Of a DNA stretch of 64,000 nucleotides, positions 54,344 to 63,758 are shown piece after piece. Made by a program: the position numbers and the translations under genes. Position 1 is the stretch's first letter, and each line of letters begins with the position of its first letter. Under the pieces are notes generated by a model. It ran no database searches. It was not told the DNA's origin and was given only the letters and a program-made list of their open reading frames with translations. This DNA is from Burkholderia sp. SRS-46 (GTDB lineage: Bacteria; Pseudomonadota; Gammaproteobacteria; Burkholderiales; Burkholderiaceae), in the NCBI RefSeq assembly GCF_004343775.1, contig NZ_PTXL01000001.1, forward strand, positions 1 to 64,000, read 5' to 3'.

Positions 54344-54883
54344 CTAGCCCGGCCCCGGATCGCCTTCGCGACGAGAGAGCACCGGCCGGCGCTTCTCGGC
54401 ATTCCGCGTAAATTCAAGCAGATCCCTGGCGTGCAGGTGCGATTCGTTGGCACGGTGCGCATGCCGCCGGATCTCGTCCAGCGGCGTATCGGCGCTGCCG
54501 GGCGCATGGCCCCCGAGCGCGGACTGGGCGGCGCTTGCGTGATCGCGGGCACGCGTCGCGTGTTGACGCGCCTGCCGGGCGCGCTCCCGGATCTGCTGTT
54601 TTCTGGAGCGGATGCTCGGAAGATCGGCGGATGCACGGCGCGCGCCGCTGTCGGCCAGCCGTTCGAGCTCGGTGGCGCATGCATCCGCGGCACGTGCGTC
54701 CAGCGTGGCGAACCAGGCTGCCTCCGTCGCGCGCGCGTGCGCCTGGCCCGGCACGTCGTCGCTGCGGCGCCGCGCCGCGATGGGGTTGGGCATGCCCTTG
54801 CCGACCCTGCGCGCGAGCCGGGCCGATGCGAGCGCGAGCAGGATTACCGTACCGGCGACACCGATCAGAATGGTCATCCACAT
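54344..54883 (-). CDS. Small single-pass membrane protein with charged helical domain
   Basis: This 179-residue hypothetical has an N-terminal membrane anchor (MWMTILIGVAGTVILLALAS), then a cytoplasmic or periplasmic region rich in Arg, Ala, Glu and His, predicted mostly helical (KQQIRERARQARQHATRARDH). The start at 54883 or 54877 (both ATG) is uncertain. A run of Arg and Glu suggests a coiled coil. It may be part of the H-NS region rather than of the desaturase cluster. No family was recognised, and high-GC frames of this type can be spurious. Confidence 0.5.
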   Translation of the reverse strand: MWMTILIGVAGTVILLALASARLARRVGKGMPNPIAARRRSDDVPGQAHARATEAAWFATLDARAADACATELERLADSGARRASADLPSIRSRKQQIRERARQARQHATRARDHASAAQSALGGHAPGSADTPLDEIRRHAHRANESHLHARDLLEFTRNAEKRRPVLSRREGDPGPG

Positions 54884-55005
54884 TGAATGGGTGCGGCGAA
54901 TGTAAGTGAGGCGAGGGTATCCGGCAGGCGGGGCCGGGGGCGTCCCGCCTGGTCCGGCATCTTCCGGCGGGCGTCGCGCGGGTGACGCGGCGCGCCGGGG
55001 CACGA

Positions 55006-55311
55006 TCAGGTCGACGAGCCGATCAGGAACTGCTCCCGACTGCGCCCCGTGATCCAGAGAGGCTCGCGGCCCCGGCCGCTCCAGGTCGCCCCGGTCTGCG
55101 GATCGCGATACTTCGGCTGCACCACGCCGCGCTTCGCGTTGCGGCGCGGCCGGCGGGGCCGGTCGCCGAACAGGTCCCTGGGCGTCAGATCGTATCGGGC
55201 GATCTCTTCCCTGATCCGGGAGACGGCGGCTCTTTTCTCTTCCAGACGAGCCGATTCGGCTTGTGCCTGAAGCCTTTCAATTTGTGCCTGGAGTTCTCGA
55301 TAGGTCGTCAC
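55006..55311 (-). CDS. H-NS histone-like family protein
   Basis: This 101-residue DNA-binding protein has an N-terminal coiled-coil oligomerisation region (MTTYRELQAQIERLQAQAESAR) and a basic linker (RPRRPRRNAKRG). The C-terminal H-NS DNA-binding motif is YRDPQTGATWSGRGREPLW, which matches the Burkholderia/Bordetella H-NS-like type. The start is a GTG at 55311. Such proteins silence AT-rich, often acquired, genes. The AT-richer region right upstream could be its own target. Confidence 0.88.
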   Translation of the reverse strand: MTTYRELQAQIERLQAQAESARLEEKRAAVSRIREEIARYDLTPRDLFGDRPRRPRRNAKRGVVQPKYRDPQTGATWSGRGREPLWITGRSREQFLIGSST

Positions 55312-56052
55312 GATGTTCTCTTTGCGGTATGTAAAGGCGCAAGTGCGGCCACGTCGCGATTGAGCCGGCGACGTGAATTGAACGGGAAGCGATGCCCGGC
55401 GCGACATCGAAATGAAAAGCGCGCGCCGTGCGAAATCGTCCGCCAGGCCGCCGGTGCCGAGGCGGATCGAATGCGCAGGCCGGCGGTGGTCGGGATTCGT
55501 CGGCCGTGATGAAACGGCTCATGCGGCGAATGCCCGGATGCAATATCCGGTCGATGGAATTGCAGACCGTTTCGCGTTTCCTGTCTCAGTCGGAATGCGA
55601 GCGCCGGCGGTTCGGAATTCGTATGGGTGTTGCAAGAATGCAATACATATCTTAACGGGATTAATATGGATGAACCGGTGATTGATTAAAACTGGTAGAT
55701 ATGACAGGTGGGCTGCCGGGCCTTGCCTGGGTGGCGTGTCGTGAGATCGGCTCGTCGGCGCGAGCTGGAGAAAGCGTATGCCGGTTGGGTGTGAAAGGGT
55801 TTAGTGGGATGTCACTATTTACTCTTTCGGGGTCAGTGGTGCGTTTGCGCCGATTGTGTCAGGCTGAAAATTGAATGCACATTGATTTGCGCATATTTTC
55901 CGTCGTCAGTCGGCGGTGGTTTTTCGGGATTTAAAAAGGAAGCCTGCGGTATGATGCCGAGGTTTTCGGCGTGAATTCGAATCAATCCTTCGCGAGATTG
56001 AAATTGCGCCGAGTCGATCAAAAATCAAAATTCTGGGATCAAGCATTTCAAA
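55312..56052. other. 741-bp AT-richer non-coding region between H-NS-like gene and queF
   Basis: No convincing gene was found. Short frames here (for example 55412-55681 and 55833-56021) lack ribosome-binding sites or recognisable features. The stretch is visibly richer in A/T than neighbouring genes, particularly 55640-56050. A TATGAT at 55950-55955 could be a queF -10, but no -35 is evident. No preQ1 riboswitch was recognised. Confidence 0.6.
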
Positions 56053-56883
56053 ATGAATACCTTATCCAATCAGGGCGCCATGGAGCTTGGCAAGCAATCC
56101 AAATACGAGTCGATTTACAACCCCGAGAAACTCTATGCGATCCCGCGCACGATCAAGCGCGAGGAGATCGGCATCACGGGTACGCTGCCGTTTTTCGGCG
56201 TCGACGTGTGGAATCATTATGAAGTGTCCTGGCTGACGCCGCGCGGCGTGCCGCGCGTCGCCATCGCGACGATCGTCGTGCCGTGCGCGTCGCCGAACGT
56301 GATCGAATCGAAGTCGATGAAGCTGTACTTCAACACCTTCAACAACACGTCGTTCGCGGACCTCGCGGAAGTCGAGCGCATCGCCGAGCGCGACCTGTCG
56401 CACTGCGCCGGCGCGCCCATTTCCGTCACGCTCGAACCGCTCGAACGCGCCGCCGCGCTGCAGATCGGCACGCCGGCCGGCACGTCGATCGACGACGAGG
56501 ACATCGACATCGGCACGTTCAGCGTCGATCGCCAGCTGCTGACGACGCACGACGAGCCGGTCCGCGAAACGCTGTATTCGAACCTGCTGAAATCGAACTG
56601 TCTCGTGACGGGGCAACCCGACTGGGGCACCGTGACGATCGCCTACGAGGGGCGGCGCATCGATCGCGCGGCGCTGCTCAGGTACGTCGTGTCGTTCCGC
56701 AATCACGAGGAATTCCACGAGCAGTGCGTCGAGCGGATCTTCAAGGACATCCAGGATCAGTGCGCACCGACGCGCCTGACCGTCGCGGCCCGCTATACGC
56801 GGCGGGGCGGCCTCGACATCAATCCCGTGCGCAGCAGCGAGCCCGTGGACGGCGCGCCGAATACGCGCCTGATCCGGCAATGA
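56053..56883 (+). CDS. queF: NADPH-dependent 7-cyano-7-deazaguanine reductase
   Basis: This 276-residue enzyme reduces preQ0 to preQ1 in queuosine tRNA-modification synthesis. It is of the long, two-domain (E. coli-like) type, with FNTFNNTSFADLAEVE, the active-site cysteine motif SNLLKSNCLVTGQPDWGT and the late segment FRNHEEFHEQCVERIF. Its stop overlaps the start of the next gene, a queuosine-precursor transporter, so the pair forms a preQ0 uptake/reduction unit. Confidence 0.95.
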   Translation: MNTLSNQGAMELGKQSKYESIYNPEKLYAIPRTIKREEIGITGTLPFFGVDVWNHYEVSWLTPRGVPRVAIATIVVPCASPNVIESKSMKLYFNTFNNTSFADLAEVERIAERDLSHCAGAPISVTLEPLERAAALQIGTPAGTSIDDEDIDIGTFSVDRQLLTTHDEPVRETLYSNLLKSNCLVTGQPDWGTVTIAYEGRRIDRAALLRYVVSFRNHEEFHEQCVERIFKDIQDQCAPTRLTVAARYTRRGGLDINPVRSSEPVDGAPNTRLIRQ

Positions 56884-57860
56884 CCGCGCGCCGCGAGCCG
56901 ATCATGGAATCCGCTTCTCACGAAATCGAAGCCGTCATCGAGCCGTCGGCCATGAACGACGAGCTGCTGGTGCTGGTGCGGGTGTGCGATTCCGGCACCA
57001 CGTTCAAGATGTCGCCGCGCGAGCTGAACAAGAAGGCGTGGCTCGACAAGTTCTCGCGCGAGGACGTCGCCCACATCGGCTTCCTCAATGCCGCGACCTA
57101 CACGGACCAGCTCGTCCCGCTGTCGTACTTCCCGACGCGCAAGCATCAGCTGACGCCTGCCGTGCTGCTGCTCGCGCTGCTCTATGCGGGCTTCCTGATG
57201 CTGTCGAACGTGACGGGCGCGCGCGTGATCGCGGTGAGCCTCGATTGGCAGCCGGTGTTCGATGCGGTCACCTTCGGCATTCCGGCCGCGCTGGTCGCGT
57301 TCCCGATGACCTACGCGTTCAGCACGATCATCACCGAAGTCTACGGATACCGGGTCAGCCGCATGGTGATCTGGGGCGGCCTGGCCGTGAACCTGATGTT
57401 CATCATCGGCACCTGGCTGCTGTCGCTGCCGCCGGGCCTGCCGAGCTGGGAAGCGCAGAACCCGACGCTCGCGGCCGCGTATCCGGCGCTCGCGCTCGAG
57501 TTCGCGCGAACCTTCGTCGCGTCGACGGTCGCGTATTTCTGCGGGGAGTTCATCAACACGACGTTCCTCGCGAAGCTCAAGATCGCGAGCGCGGGCCGCC
57601 ATCTGTGGGCGCGCATCGTGTCGAGCACCGGTGTCGCGATCGTGATCGACAGCGCGCTGTTCTGCATGATCCTGTTCTGGGGCAGGCTGCCGGACAGCGT
57701 CGTGCTGACGATGATCGGCATCCAGATCGCCGTCAAGCTGATCTACGAACTCGTGCTGCTGCCCGTCGTCACGACCGCGTCCAGGCGCCTGAAGCAAATG
57801 GACCAGATCGACTACTACGACTATCACACCAACTTCAATCCGTTCTCGTTCAAGGATTGA
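56880..57860 (+). CDS. Queuosine precursor transporter (YhhQ/QPTR family)
   Basis: This 326-residue inner-membrane protein imports preQ0/preQ1. It has an N-terminal soluble region of about 70 residues. Multiple transmembrane helices follow, with family motifs SNVTGARVIAV, FSTIITEVYGY and CGEFINTTFLAKLKI. The C-terminal polar tail YDYHTNFNPF is also typical of the family. The ATG at 56880 overlaps the queF stop by 4 nt; an ATG at 56904 is an alternative start. It is tail-to-tail with the XRE repressor, overlapping 11 bp. Confidence 0.9.
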   Translation: MTARREPIMESASHEIEAVIEPSAMNDELLVLVRVCDSGTTFKMSPRELNKKAWLDKFSREDVAHIGFLNAATYTDQLVPLSYFPTRKHQLTPAVLLLALLYAGFLMLSNVTGARVIAVSLDWQPVFDAVTFGIPAALVAFPMTYAFSTIITEVYGYRVSRMVIWGGLAVNLMFIIGTWLLSLPPGLPSWEAQNPTLAAAYPALALEFARTFVASTVAYFCGEFINTTFLAKLKIASAGRHLWARIVSSTGVAIVIDSALFCMILFWGRLPDSVVLTMIGIQIAVKLIYELVLLPVVTTASRRLKQMDQIDYYDYHTNFNPFSFKD

Positions 57861-58455
57861 TCAGGCGCGATTCGGTCACGACGCCGAGCACCGTGACGCC
57901 CGCGCGCGACGCATTGACCGTGTCGGCGGGCGAGGGCCGGGTGTCCTTGAGCCAGGCGACTTCGCCGTCCCTGATCACGCGGCGCGGCGTCGGCTCGCCG
58001 CCGTCGATCACGGCAATCACCACCTGCGCGTCGCGCAATGCGGCGCACGGCTCGACGATCACGATCGAGCCTTCGCGGAACCGCGGCGCCATCGAAGGTG
58101 TCGTGCGCGCCGCAAACGTGCCCGGCCGCCGCGGCGTATCGACGGTCAGCCAGCGCGTGTTGCGTGCAAGGTCGCACTGCCCGCGCGCGTAGCCGAGCAT
58201 CTCGTCCCAGCCGAGAATCGGGATCGGGTAGGCCCGCTCGCTCTGCAGCAGATACCCGACGCTCGATCCGAGCGCGTCGGCGATCGCCAGCACGGTGCTG
58301 ATCCGTGGATCTTCCGTCGACATCGACAGCACGCGGCTCAGGGTCGCGGGCGAGATGCCGGTCTTGCGTGCGAGGTCGGCGTCGGTGAGGCCTTGCTGCT
58401 GCATCAGCGCGCGGATTCTCGCGACCATCTGGACCAGCCGCTGGCTCGTTTCCAT
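57850..58455 (-). CDS. XRE-type repressor with degenerate S24 (LexA-like) domain
   Basis: This 201-residue regulator has an N-terminal helix-turn-helix (about 20-66, GLTDADLARKTGISPATLSRVLS) and a C-terminal S24/LexA-like domain with TPSMAPRFREGSIVIVEP (Ser121) and VIAVIDGGEPTPRRV. The position of the catalytic lysine in LexA/CI proteins is an arginine (R158), so autocleavage may be lost. The start at 58455 has AAGG 6 nt upstream. It may act on nearby genes, but the target is unknown. It is convergent with the queuosine transporter. Confidence 0.8.
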   Translation of the reverse strand: METSQRLVQMVARIRALMQQQGLTDADLARKTGISPATLSRVLSMSTEDPRISTVLAIADALGSSVGYLLQSERAYPIPILGWDEMLGYARGQCDLARNTRWLTVDTPRRPGTFAARTTPSMAPRFREGSIVIVEPCAALRDAQVVIAVIDGGEPTPRRVIRDGEVAWLKDTRPSPADTVNASRAGVTVLGVVTESRLINP

Positions 58456-58722
58456 AGTGCCTTTTCGTTCCTCCGGCGAGCGTGCGCGCTGCCGCGTTCC
58501 TGGCCGTCGCGTCATGCTGCGGGCGATGTCCGCGACGGACGAACCCGGGCACCGGCCGGTGCCTTCATCATGCTGGAGACGGGGCGAGCCGTCACCCGGG
58601 GTGTGGCCTGAAAACCGTGATCGTACCCTAACAGTCGTGAAATGCATGCAAGCAGGCGATCGGCGGGGTGTCGATTCGTTGCGCAGGCTGTGCGGGCTGG
58701 GGGAGTGACGGGGCGAGGGGGC

Positions 58723-58756
58723 AAAGAAAAAGGGCTTGGCATTTCTGCCAAGCCCT
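58723..58756 (-). terminator. Intrinsic terminator downstream of tRNA-Lys
   Basis: An 11-bp stem (58731-58741 with 58746-58756) with a 4-nt loop is followed, on the minus strand, by a T-rich run. It lies 13 nt beyond the tRNA 3' end and should stop leftward transcripts from the Tol-Pal/tRNA unit. Confidence 0.9.
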
Positions 58757-58769
58757 TCTTCGACCATCT

Positions 58770-58845
58770 TGGTAGGCCGTGCGTGACTCGAACACGCGAC
58801 CAACGGATTAAAAGTCCGCTGCTCTACCAACTGAGCTAACGACCC
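58770..58845 (-). tRNA. tRNA-Lys (anticodon TTT)
   Basis: A 76-nt cloverleaf on the minus strand. The acceptor arm GGGTCGT pairs with ACGGCCT, with discriminator A and an encoded CCA. The D-arm TTAGCTCAGTTGGTAGAGC, anticodon loop CTTTTAA and T-arm GTTCGAGTC are canonical. It lies downstream of cpoB and is probably co-transcribed with the Tol-Pal operon. It is the only tRNA found in the window. Confidence 0.97.
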
Positions 58846-58900
58846 AAAGAGGCAAAATTGTAGCGGCGGGTTTCGAACCTGTCAACAACCCGCAGCCTAA

Positions 58901-59650
58901 TTACTTCATCGTCTGCAGCTTGCCCTGCGCCGTCTGCGCCGCGCTCGACCCGGCGTACTGCGAGACGACCTGTTCGAAGGTCTTCTTCGCCACGGCCTTC
59001 TGGCCTTGCTCGAGCTGGTTCGTGCCGATCGCCAGCATCGCATCGGCCGCGCGCGGATGCTGCGGGTACCTGCTGACGATACCTTGCCACGTCGCCGTCG
59101 AACCCTTGTAGTCGCGCAGTGCGTACTGCGCGTTGCCGAGCCAGTACTGCGCGGTCGGCTGGTAGGGGCTCTGCGGATACTTCGCGATGAAGCTGCGGAA
59201 CGATGCGGCGGCCGCCTTGAAGTTGCCGTCGCGGAACTGCTGCTGCGCTGCGTTGAACGCGTCCGTCTCGCCCGGCTGCACGGTGCCTTCGACACCGTCG
59301 ACCGTCTTCTGCTGCGGCTCGAACTTCTTGAGCCGCGTGTCGAGATCGGTGTAGTACTCCTTCTGCTGGCGTTCGAGCGTCGTGAGCCGGTTCGTCAGAT
59401 CCTCGTTCTCGCCGCGCAGCGTCGCGACCTGCTGGTTCAGCTGGTCGAGGCGGGCGGTCTGATCGAGAATCGTGCGTTGCGCGGCCGACAACTGGCTCGC
59501 AAGATTGTCGCTCTTGCTGCGCAGGTCGAGCACGGCGCGGCGCGCTTCGTTATCGTCGAACATGCCGGCGTGCGCCGGCGCGGCCGACCACGCCGCGCCG
59601 ACGACGCAGAAGGCTGCGGCCACGCGCAGCCAGGATTGACGGTGCGTCAT
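58901..59650 (-). CDS. cpoB: Cell-division coordinator CpoB (YbgF, Tol-Pal associated)
   Basis: This 249-residue periplasmic protein has a signal peptide, an N-terminal coiled-coil trimerisation region (LAAAQR-like, with DQTARLDQLNQQVATLRGENED) and C-terminal TPR repeats (AAQQQFRDGNFKAAAASFRSFI; AQYWLGNAQYALRDY; VSRYPQHPRAADAML). CpoB links cell-wall synthesis with outer-membrane constriction through TolA and PBP1b. It is the last protein gene of tolQRAB-pal-cpoB. Confidence 0.94.
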   Translation of the reverse strand: MTHRQSWLRVAAAFCVVGAAWSAAPAHAGMFDDNEARRAVLDLRSKSDNLASQLSAAQRTILDQTARLDQLNQQVATLRGENEDLTNRLTTLERQQKEYYTDLDTRLKKFEPQQKTVDGVEGTVQPGETDAFNAAQQQFRDGNFKAAAASFRSFIAKYPQSPYQPTAQYWLGNAQYALRDYKGSTATWQGIVSRYPQHPRAADAMLAIGTNQLEQGQKAVAKKTFEQVVSQYAGSSAAQTAQGKLQTMK

Positions 59651-59669
59651 ACAGCGACTCTTCCGTTAC

Positions 59670-60179
59670 TTACTGTTGGTAGACGAGATCCGCGCGGCGG
59701 TTCTGCGCCCACGAAGCTTCGTCGTGACCCGCTGCCTGCGGCTTTTCCTTGCCGAGGCTCACGGCTTCCATTTGCGAATCGGCCACGCCGAGCAGCGCCA
59801 TCGCGCGACGGACGGCTTCCGCACGCTTCTGGCCCAGCGCCAGGTTGTACTCGCTCGTGCCGCGCTCGTCGGTGTTGCCCTGGATCAGCACGTGACGCTG
59901 CGGATGGCTCTTCAGGTACTGAGTGTGCTGCTGCATCAGCGGCTGGTACTCGTCCTTCACCGAATAGCTGTCGAAATCGAAGTAGATGCTGCGCTTCGCG
60001 AGCGGGCTGTTCGGATCGTTCAGCGGATCGACGTTCACTTGCGCGACGTTTTCCGGGTTCGGCTGCGTGCTTACTGCACCGGCGTTGGCCTTGTCGTCGA
60101 GCTTCACGCCCGACTTACATGCTGCCAGTGCGCCGATCATCATCACGGCCAGGGCCAGACGAGCCTTTTTTGACATCAT
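59670..60179 (-). CDS. pal: Peptidoglycan-associated lipoprotein Pal
   Basis: This 169-residue outer-membrane lipoprotein has the lipobox LAAC (IGALAAC) after a short signal peptide. The OmpA-like peptidoglycan-binding domain has VLIQGNTDERGTSEYNLALGQKRAEAVRR. Pal binds peptidoglycan and TolB, tethering the outer membrane. The start is ATG 60179; a second ATG at 60176 is possible. It lies 17 bp from tolB. Confidence 0.96.
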   Translation of the reverse strand: MMSKKARLALAVMMIGALAACKSGVKLDDKANAGAVSTQPNPENVAQVNVDPLNDPNSPLAKRSIYFDFDSYSVKDEYQPLMQQHTQYLKSHPQRHVLIQGNTDERGTSEYNLALGQKRAEAVRRAMALLGVADSQMEAVSLGKEKPQAAGHDEASWAQNRRADLVYQQ

Positions 60180-60196
60180 GGTTACTCTCCTTGTGG

Positions 60197-61492
60197 TCAT
60201 TGCATGAAGGGTCCCCACGACGGCTCGCGTACGGAGCCGCCCTGGACGGACAGAATCTGCGGCGGCGCGCTGCCGTCGGACGGGACGGCTGCCAGCACGT
60301 TGCGGCCACCCGACTGCGTGGCGTACAGGACGTACTGGCCGTTCGCCGCAAAGCTCGGCGACTCGTCATGACTGGTATTCGTGATCGCGTTCGCCGCGCC
60401 CGTCTGCAGATCCTGAACGTACAGCTTGAAGCCCCCGCCCGTGCGGGAGATGTACGCGAGCAGCTTGCCGTCCGGGCTCACGCGCGGGCTCGTGTTGTAG
60501 CTGCCGGTGAAGGTCACGCGCTGTGCCGAGCCGGCGCTTTCGCCCTGGGCGGGCATCCGGTAGATCTGCGGCGCGCCGCCGCGATCGCTCGTGAAGTAGA
60601 TCCAGCGGCCGTCAGGCGAGTAGAACGGCTCGGTGTCGATCGAGTTGCTCTGCGTCAGCCGGCGCATGCCGCCGCCAGTCGAGTTGACCGAGAAAATCTG
60701 CGTGTTGCCCGTCATCGACAGCGCGACCGCCAGCGTCTGGCTGTCCGGCGACCACGCCGGCGCGCTGTTGTTGCCCTTCTGGTCGGACACGATGTAGCGG
60801 CGGCCGGTGGGCAGGTCGTGGATGTAGACGATCGGCTTCTTGCGCTCGAACGAGACATACGCGACCTTCGTGCCGCTCGGCGACCACGACGGCGAGATGA
60901 TCGGCTCGGTGCTCGACAGCGCGATGCGCGCGTTCTGGCCGTCCGAATCGGAAATCTGCAGCTGGTAGCGGTTGCCGGACTTGATCACGTACGACAGGCG
61001 CGTTGCGAACACGCCGCGCGTACCGAGCAGCTTCTGGTAGATGTAGTCGGCGATCTTGTGGCCGGCCGTGCGCAGCGTGCCGTCGTTCGCGGTCAGCGAC
61101 AGGCCGCCGAGGCTTTGCTGCTTCACGGTGTCGTACAGGATGAAGTTGACCTTGTACTGGCCGTTCGCCTCGCGGTTCACGCTGCCGGCGACGAACGCGT
61201 TCGCGCCCTTGGTCTTCCACGCGCCGAGGTCGACCTGCGCGGTTTCCGGCACCGGCGTGCTGCCGGCGTCGATGTTGGTGAATTTGCCGCTGCGGGCGAG
61301 GTCGGCGCGGACGATCGACGTGACCTGCTGGGGCAGGCCCGCCTCGTTCGCGAAGTTCGCGGTGGCGATGGGGAACTGGGTCGAACCGACGCCGGTGATC
61401 AGCACGTCGACCTGCGCGTTAGCGGCGCTGCCCGCCGCGATCAGACACGAGGCCACGAGTGCCCTGAAACCTAGCTTCGTCATCAAACTCAT
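60197..61492 (-). CDS. tolB: Periplasmic Tol system protein TolB
   Basis: This 431-residue protein has a signal peptide ([15 protein letters not shown]), an N-terminal TolB domain and a six-bladed beta-propeller with repeats such as [30 protein letters not shown] and [19 protein letters not shown]. TolB binds Pal and TolA. Its ATG at 61492 is preferred to later ATGs. It follows tolA after 109 bp, the largest gap in this operon. Confidence 0.96.
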   Translation of the reverse strand: MSLMTKLGFRALVASCLIAAGSAANAQVDVLITGVGSTQFPIATANFANEAGLPQQVTSIVRADLARSGKFTNIDAGSTPVPETAQVDLGAWKTKGANAFVAGSVNREANGQYKVNFILYDTVKQQSLGGLSLTANDGTLRTAGHKIADYIYQKLLGTRGVFATRLSYVIKSGNRYQLQISDSDGQNARIALSSTEPIISPSWSPSGTKVAYVSFERKKPIVYIHDLPTGRRYIVSDQKGNNSAPAWSPDSQTLAVALSMTGNTQIFSVNSTGGGMRRLTQSNSIDTEPFYSPDGRWIYFTSDRGGAPQIYRMPAQGESAGSAQRVTFTGSYNTSPRVSPDGKLLAYISRTGGGFKLYVQDLQTGAANAITNTSHDESPSFAANGQYVLYATQSGGRNVLAAVPSDGSAPPQILSVQGGSVREPSWGPFMQ

Positions 61493-61601
61493 GCTTCTTG
61501 CTTCCCGTATGACTTGTATCGCTGCGCAACCGCAGAGACAGTAAAAATACCCGATTCGTTCCCGTCTTACAGCGACGCCCGGAGTGTAAGCGCATTTCCG
61601 C

Positions 61602-62624
61602 TCACTCCGCCGCCTTGAAGGTAATCGTAATGTCCGACGGGGTACGGCCGTTAGAATCGGGCGGCAACGGGACCGATGCCTGGATCGCACTGACCACGGC
61701 TTGATCCCACCCCGAATTTCCGCTCGAACGGCGGATCGATACGCTCAATACGTCGCCCGACGGCGTGCAGCGGATCGCGACGACGGTCGTGAGGCCCGCG
61801 CGCTCGCCGCCCCAGACGATGTTCGGCTTGACGCGGCGCCGCACCTTGTCGGGGTAGCCCGGGGACGCGGCGTTGCCGCCGGAGCCCGTGCCCGTGCCGC
61901 TCTTCGCGAGGCCCTCGCCGCCGCCTTCGCCGCCGCCCGCGAGGCCCTGCATCTGCGCGAGGCGCGTGCGGCGTTCCTGGTCGAGCTTCGCCTTCGCCGC
62001 GGAATCCGCCTTGGCCTTCGCGGCCGCTTCGGCCTTCGCCTTGGACGCGGCTTCGGCTTTCGCCTTGGCGGCCTGCTGGGCTTCGAGTTTGGCGTGCTGC
62101 TGTTGCTCGAGCTTTTGCTGTTCGAGCTTTTGCTGCTCGGCGAGCTGTTTCTGCTTGAGCTTGTCGGCCTGCTTCTGCCGTTCCTGCTCGGCGGCTTTCT
62201 GCGCGGCGAGCGCGGCCGCCTGCCTGGCCGCGAGCTGCGCACGCCGGGCGTCGTCTTCCTGTTGCGCCTTCAGTTGCGCCGCGCGGCGCTGCTGCTCGAG
62301 CAGCGCTTCACGCGCGGCGGCTTCCTGCTGGCGCTTCTTCTGCTGCAGCGCGATGTCCGCTTCCTCGTTCCTGACCGGGGGCGGGGGCGGCGCGACCTTC
62401 ACGGGCGGTGGCGCGACCGGCTGCGGCGGCGTGGTGTCGGGCACCGCCGTCCACAGTTCGGCCTCGGCGCCGGCCGGCGTGCTGTTCTGCCACTGCACGC
62501 CGTGATAGAGGAACAGCGCGAGCAGCACGTGCATCAACGCAGCGAGCGCGAACGCGCGCCACGTGCCGCGCTCGCGCGGCGGCATCGGCGGGTAGGCGGT
62601 GCTGCGCGGGGGTTGCCGTTTCAT
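61602..62624 (-). CDS. tolA: Tol-Pal system protein TolA
   Basis: This 340-residue protein has one inner-membrane helix ([16 protein letters not shown]) and a proline-rich segment ([14 protein letters not shown]). A long alanine/lysine/glutamine-rich helix (about 90-220) comes next, followed by a glycine-rich linker and the C-terminal globular domain ([20 protein letters not shown]). TolA spans the periplasm to reach Pal/TolB. The middle is compositionally biased but is not a DNA-repeat artefact. The ATG overlaps the tolR stop by 4 nt (ATGA). Confidence 0.95.
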   Translation of the reverse strand: MKRQPPRSTAYPPMPPRERGTWRAFALAALMHVLLALFLYHGVQWQNSTPAGAEAELWTAVPDTTPPQPVAPPPVKVAPPPPPVRNEEADIALQQKKRQQEAAAREALLEQQRRAAQLKAQQEDDARRAQLAARQAAALAAQKAAEQERQKQADKLKQKQLAEQQKLEQQKLEQQQHAKLEAQQAAKAKAEAASKAKAEAAAKAKADSAAKAKLDQERRTRLAQMQGLAGGGEGGGEGLAKSGTGTGSGGNAASPGYPDKVRRRVKPNIVWGGERAGLTTVVAIRCTPSGDVLSVSIRRSSGNSGWDQAVVSAIQASVPLPPDSNGRTPSDITITFKAAE

Positions 62625-63070
62625 TGCGATTTGACGAGGAGGCCGACGCGCTTGACGCCGCGCGCCTTCAGATCCGACATCACGGTCATGACTGCATCGT
62701 ACTGCACGGTCTTGTCCGCTGCGATCACGACCGGCTGATCGGGATGATCCGCCTGGCGGGCCACGATGAAGCTGTCGAGCTCGGCCTTCGTCATCGTGTC
62801 TTCCTGCGTCGCGCCCGACGCAGCCTTGTACTTGACGCTCATCGTGCGGTCGGCCTTGATGTTGACGACGACGGGCGGAGTCTGCTCCTGCGGCGCGGCA
62901 TTGCCGACGGTCGGCAGGTTGATGATCGACGGGGCGACGAGCGGCGCGGTGACCATGAAGATCACGAGCAGCACGAGCATCACGTCGATGTAAGGCACGA
63001 CGTTGATGTCGGCCATCGCGCGGCGCGAGCGGCCGCCGCGCATGCTGGATCGGATGGGGCTTCCTGCCAT
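62621..63070 (-). CDS. tolR: Tol-Pal system protein TolR
   Basis: This 149-residue protein, together with TolQ, uses the proton-motive force to energise TolA. It has one transmembrane helix carrying the conserved aspartate (VVPYIDVMLVLLVIFMVTAPL) and a periplasmic domain of the ExbD/TolR fold. It is coupled to tolA (4-nt overlap), with tolQ 10 bp before it. Confidence 0.96.
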   Translation of the reverse strand: MAGSPIRSSMRGGRSRRAMADINVVPYIDVMLVLLVIFMVTAPLVAPSIINLPTVGNAAPQEQTPPVVVNIKADRTMSVKYKAASGATQEDTMTKAELDSFIVARQADHPDQPVVIAADKTVQYDAVMTVMSDLKARGVKRVGLLVKSQ

Positions 63071-63080
63071 GACGCGCTCC

Positions 63081-63758
63081 TTACTGGGCCTGACGCTGCA
63101 GGATGTTCGAGAACTCTTCGATGAAGGTCTCGAAGCGGATCGCGAGGCGGTCGATGTCGTGCGCGTAGCGGTTGTACGCGACGACTGCCGGAATCGCGGC
63201 GAACAGGCCGATCGCGGTCGCGACGAGCGCCTCGGCGATGCCCGGTGCGACGTTCGCGAGCGTCGCCTGCTGGACGTTCGCGAGGCCGCGGAACGAGTTC
63301 ATGATCCCCCAGACCGTGCCGAACAGGCCGATGTACGGGCTGACCGAGCCGACCGACGCGAGGAACGCCAGGTTCGCTTCGAGCACGTCCATCTCGCGCT
63401 GGAACGATGCGCGCATCGCGCGCCGTGCGCCGTCGAGGACGAGGCCCGGATCGCTGATGCGCTTTTCCTTCGCCTTCAGGAACTCGCGCATCCCCGATTC
63501 GAAGATCCGCTCGAGCGCGCCGATCGTGTGGCGGTTGTTCGCCGCGCTCTGGTACAGGGCCTGCAGATCGCCGCCCGACCAGAAATCCCGTTCGAAGCGC
63601 TCGGTCTGCACGCGTGCGCGGCGGATCGCGAACCACTTGCGGAAGATGAAGGTCCACGACATCAGCGACAGCAACAGCAGCAGCCCCATCACCGCCTGGG
63701 CCAGGACGCTCGCATTGAGGACGAGGGAAATGATCGACAGGTCTTGAGAAGTATTCAT
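63081..63758 (-). CDS. tolQ: Tol-Pal system protein TolQ
   Basis: This 225-residue inner-membrane protein of the MotA/TolQ/ExbB family has three transmembrane helices (ASVLAQAVMGLLLLLSLMSW near the start; VSPYIGLFGTVWGIMNSF; ALVATAIGLFAAIPAVVAY), forming the proton channel with TolR. It is the first gene visible in the operon. The usual upstream ybgC is not found in the remaining 240 bp, and no promoter could be recognised there. Confidence 0.96.
   Translation of the reverse strand: MNTSQDLSIISLVLNASVLAQAVMGLLLLLSLMSWTFIFRKWFAIRRARVQTERFERDFWSGGDLQALYQSAANNRHTIGALERIFESGMREFLKAKEKRISDPGLVLDGARRAMRASFQREMDVLEANLAFLASVGSVSPYIGLFGTVWGIMNSFRGLANVQQATLANVAPGIAEALVATAIGLFAAIPAVVAYNRYAHDIDRLAIRFETFIEEFSNILQRQAQ

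Noticed and set aside
55640-56052. preQ1 riboswitch upstream of queF
   Set aside because: No preQ1 aptamer core or suitable pseudoknot pattern was recognised, and the leader lacks a matching terminator or sequestrator structure.
61700-62505. Repetitive sequence within tolA suggesting a DNA tandem repeat
   Set aside because: The repetition reflects the Ala/Lys/Gln-rich helical domain normal in TolA proteins.
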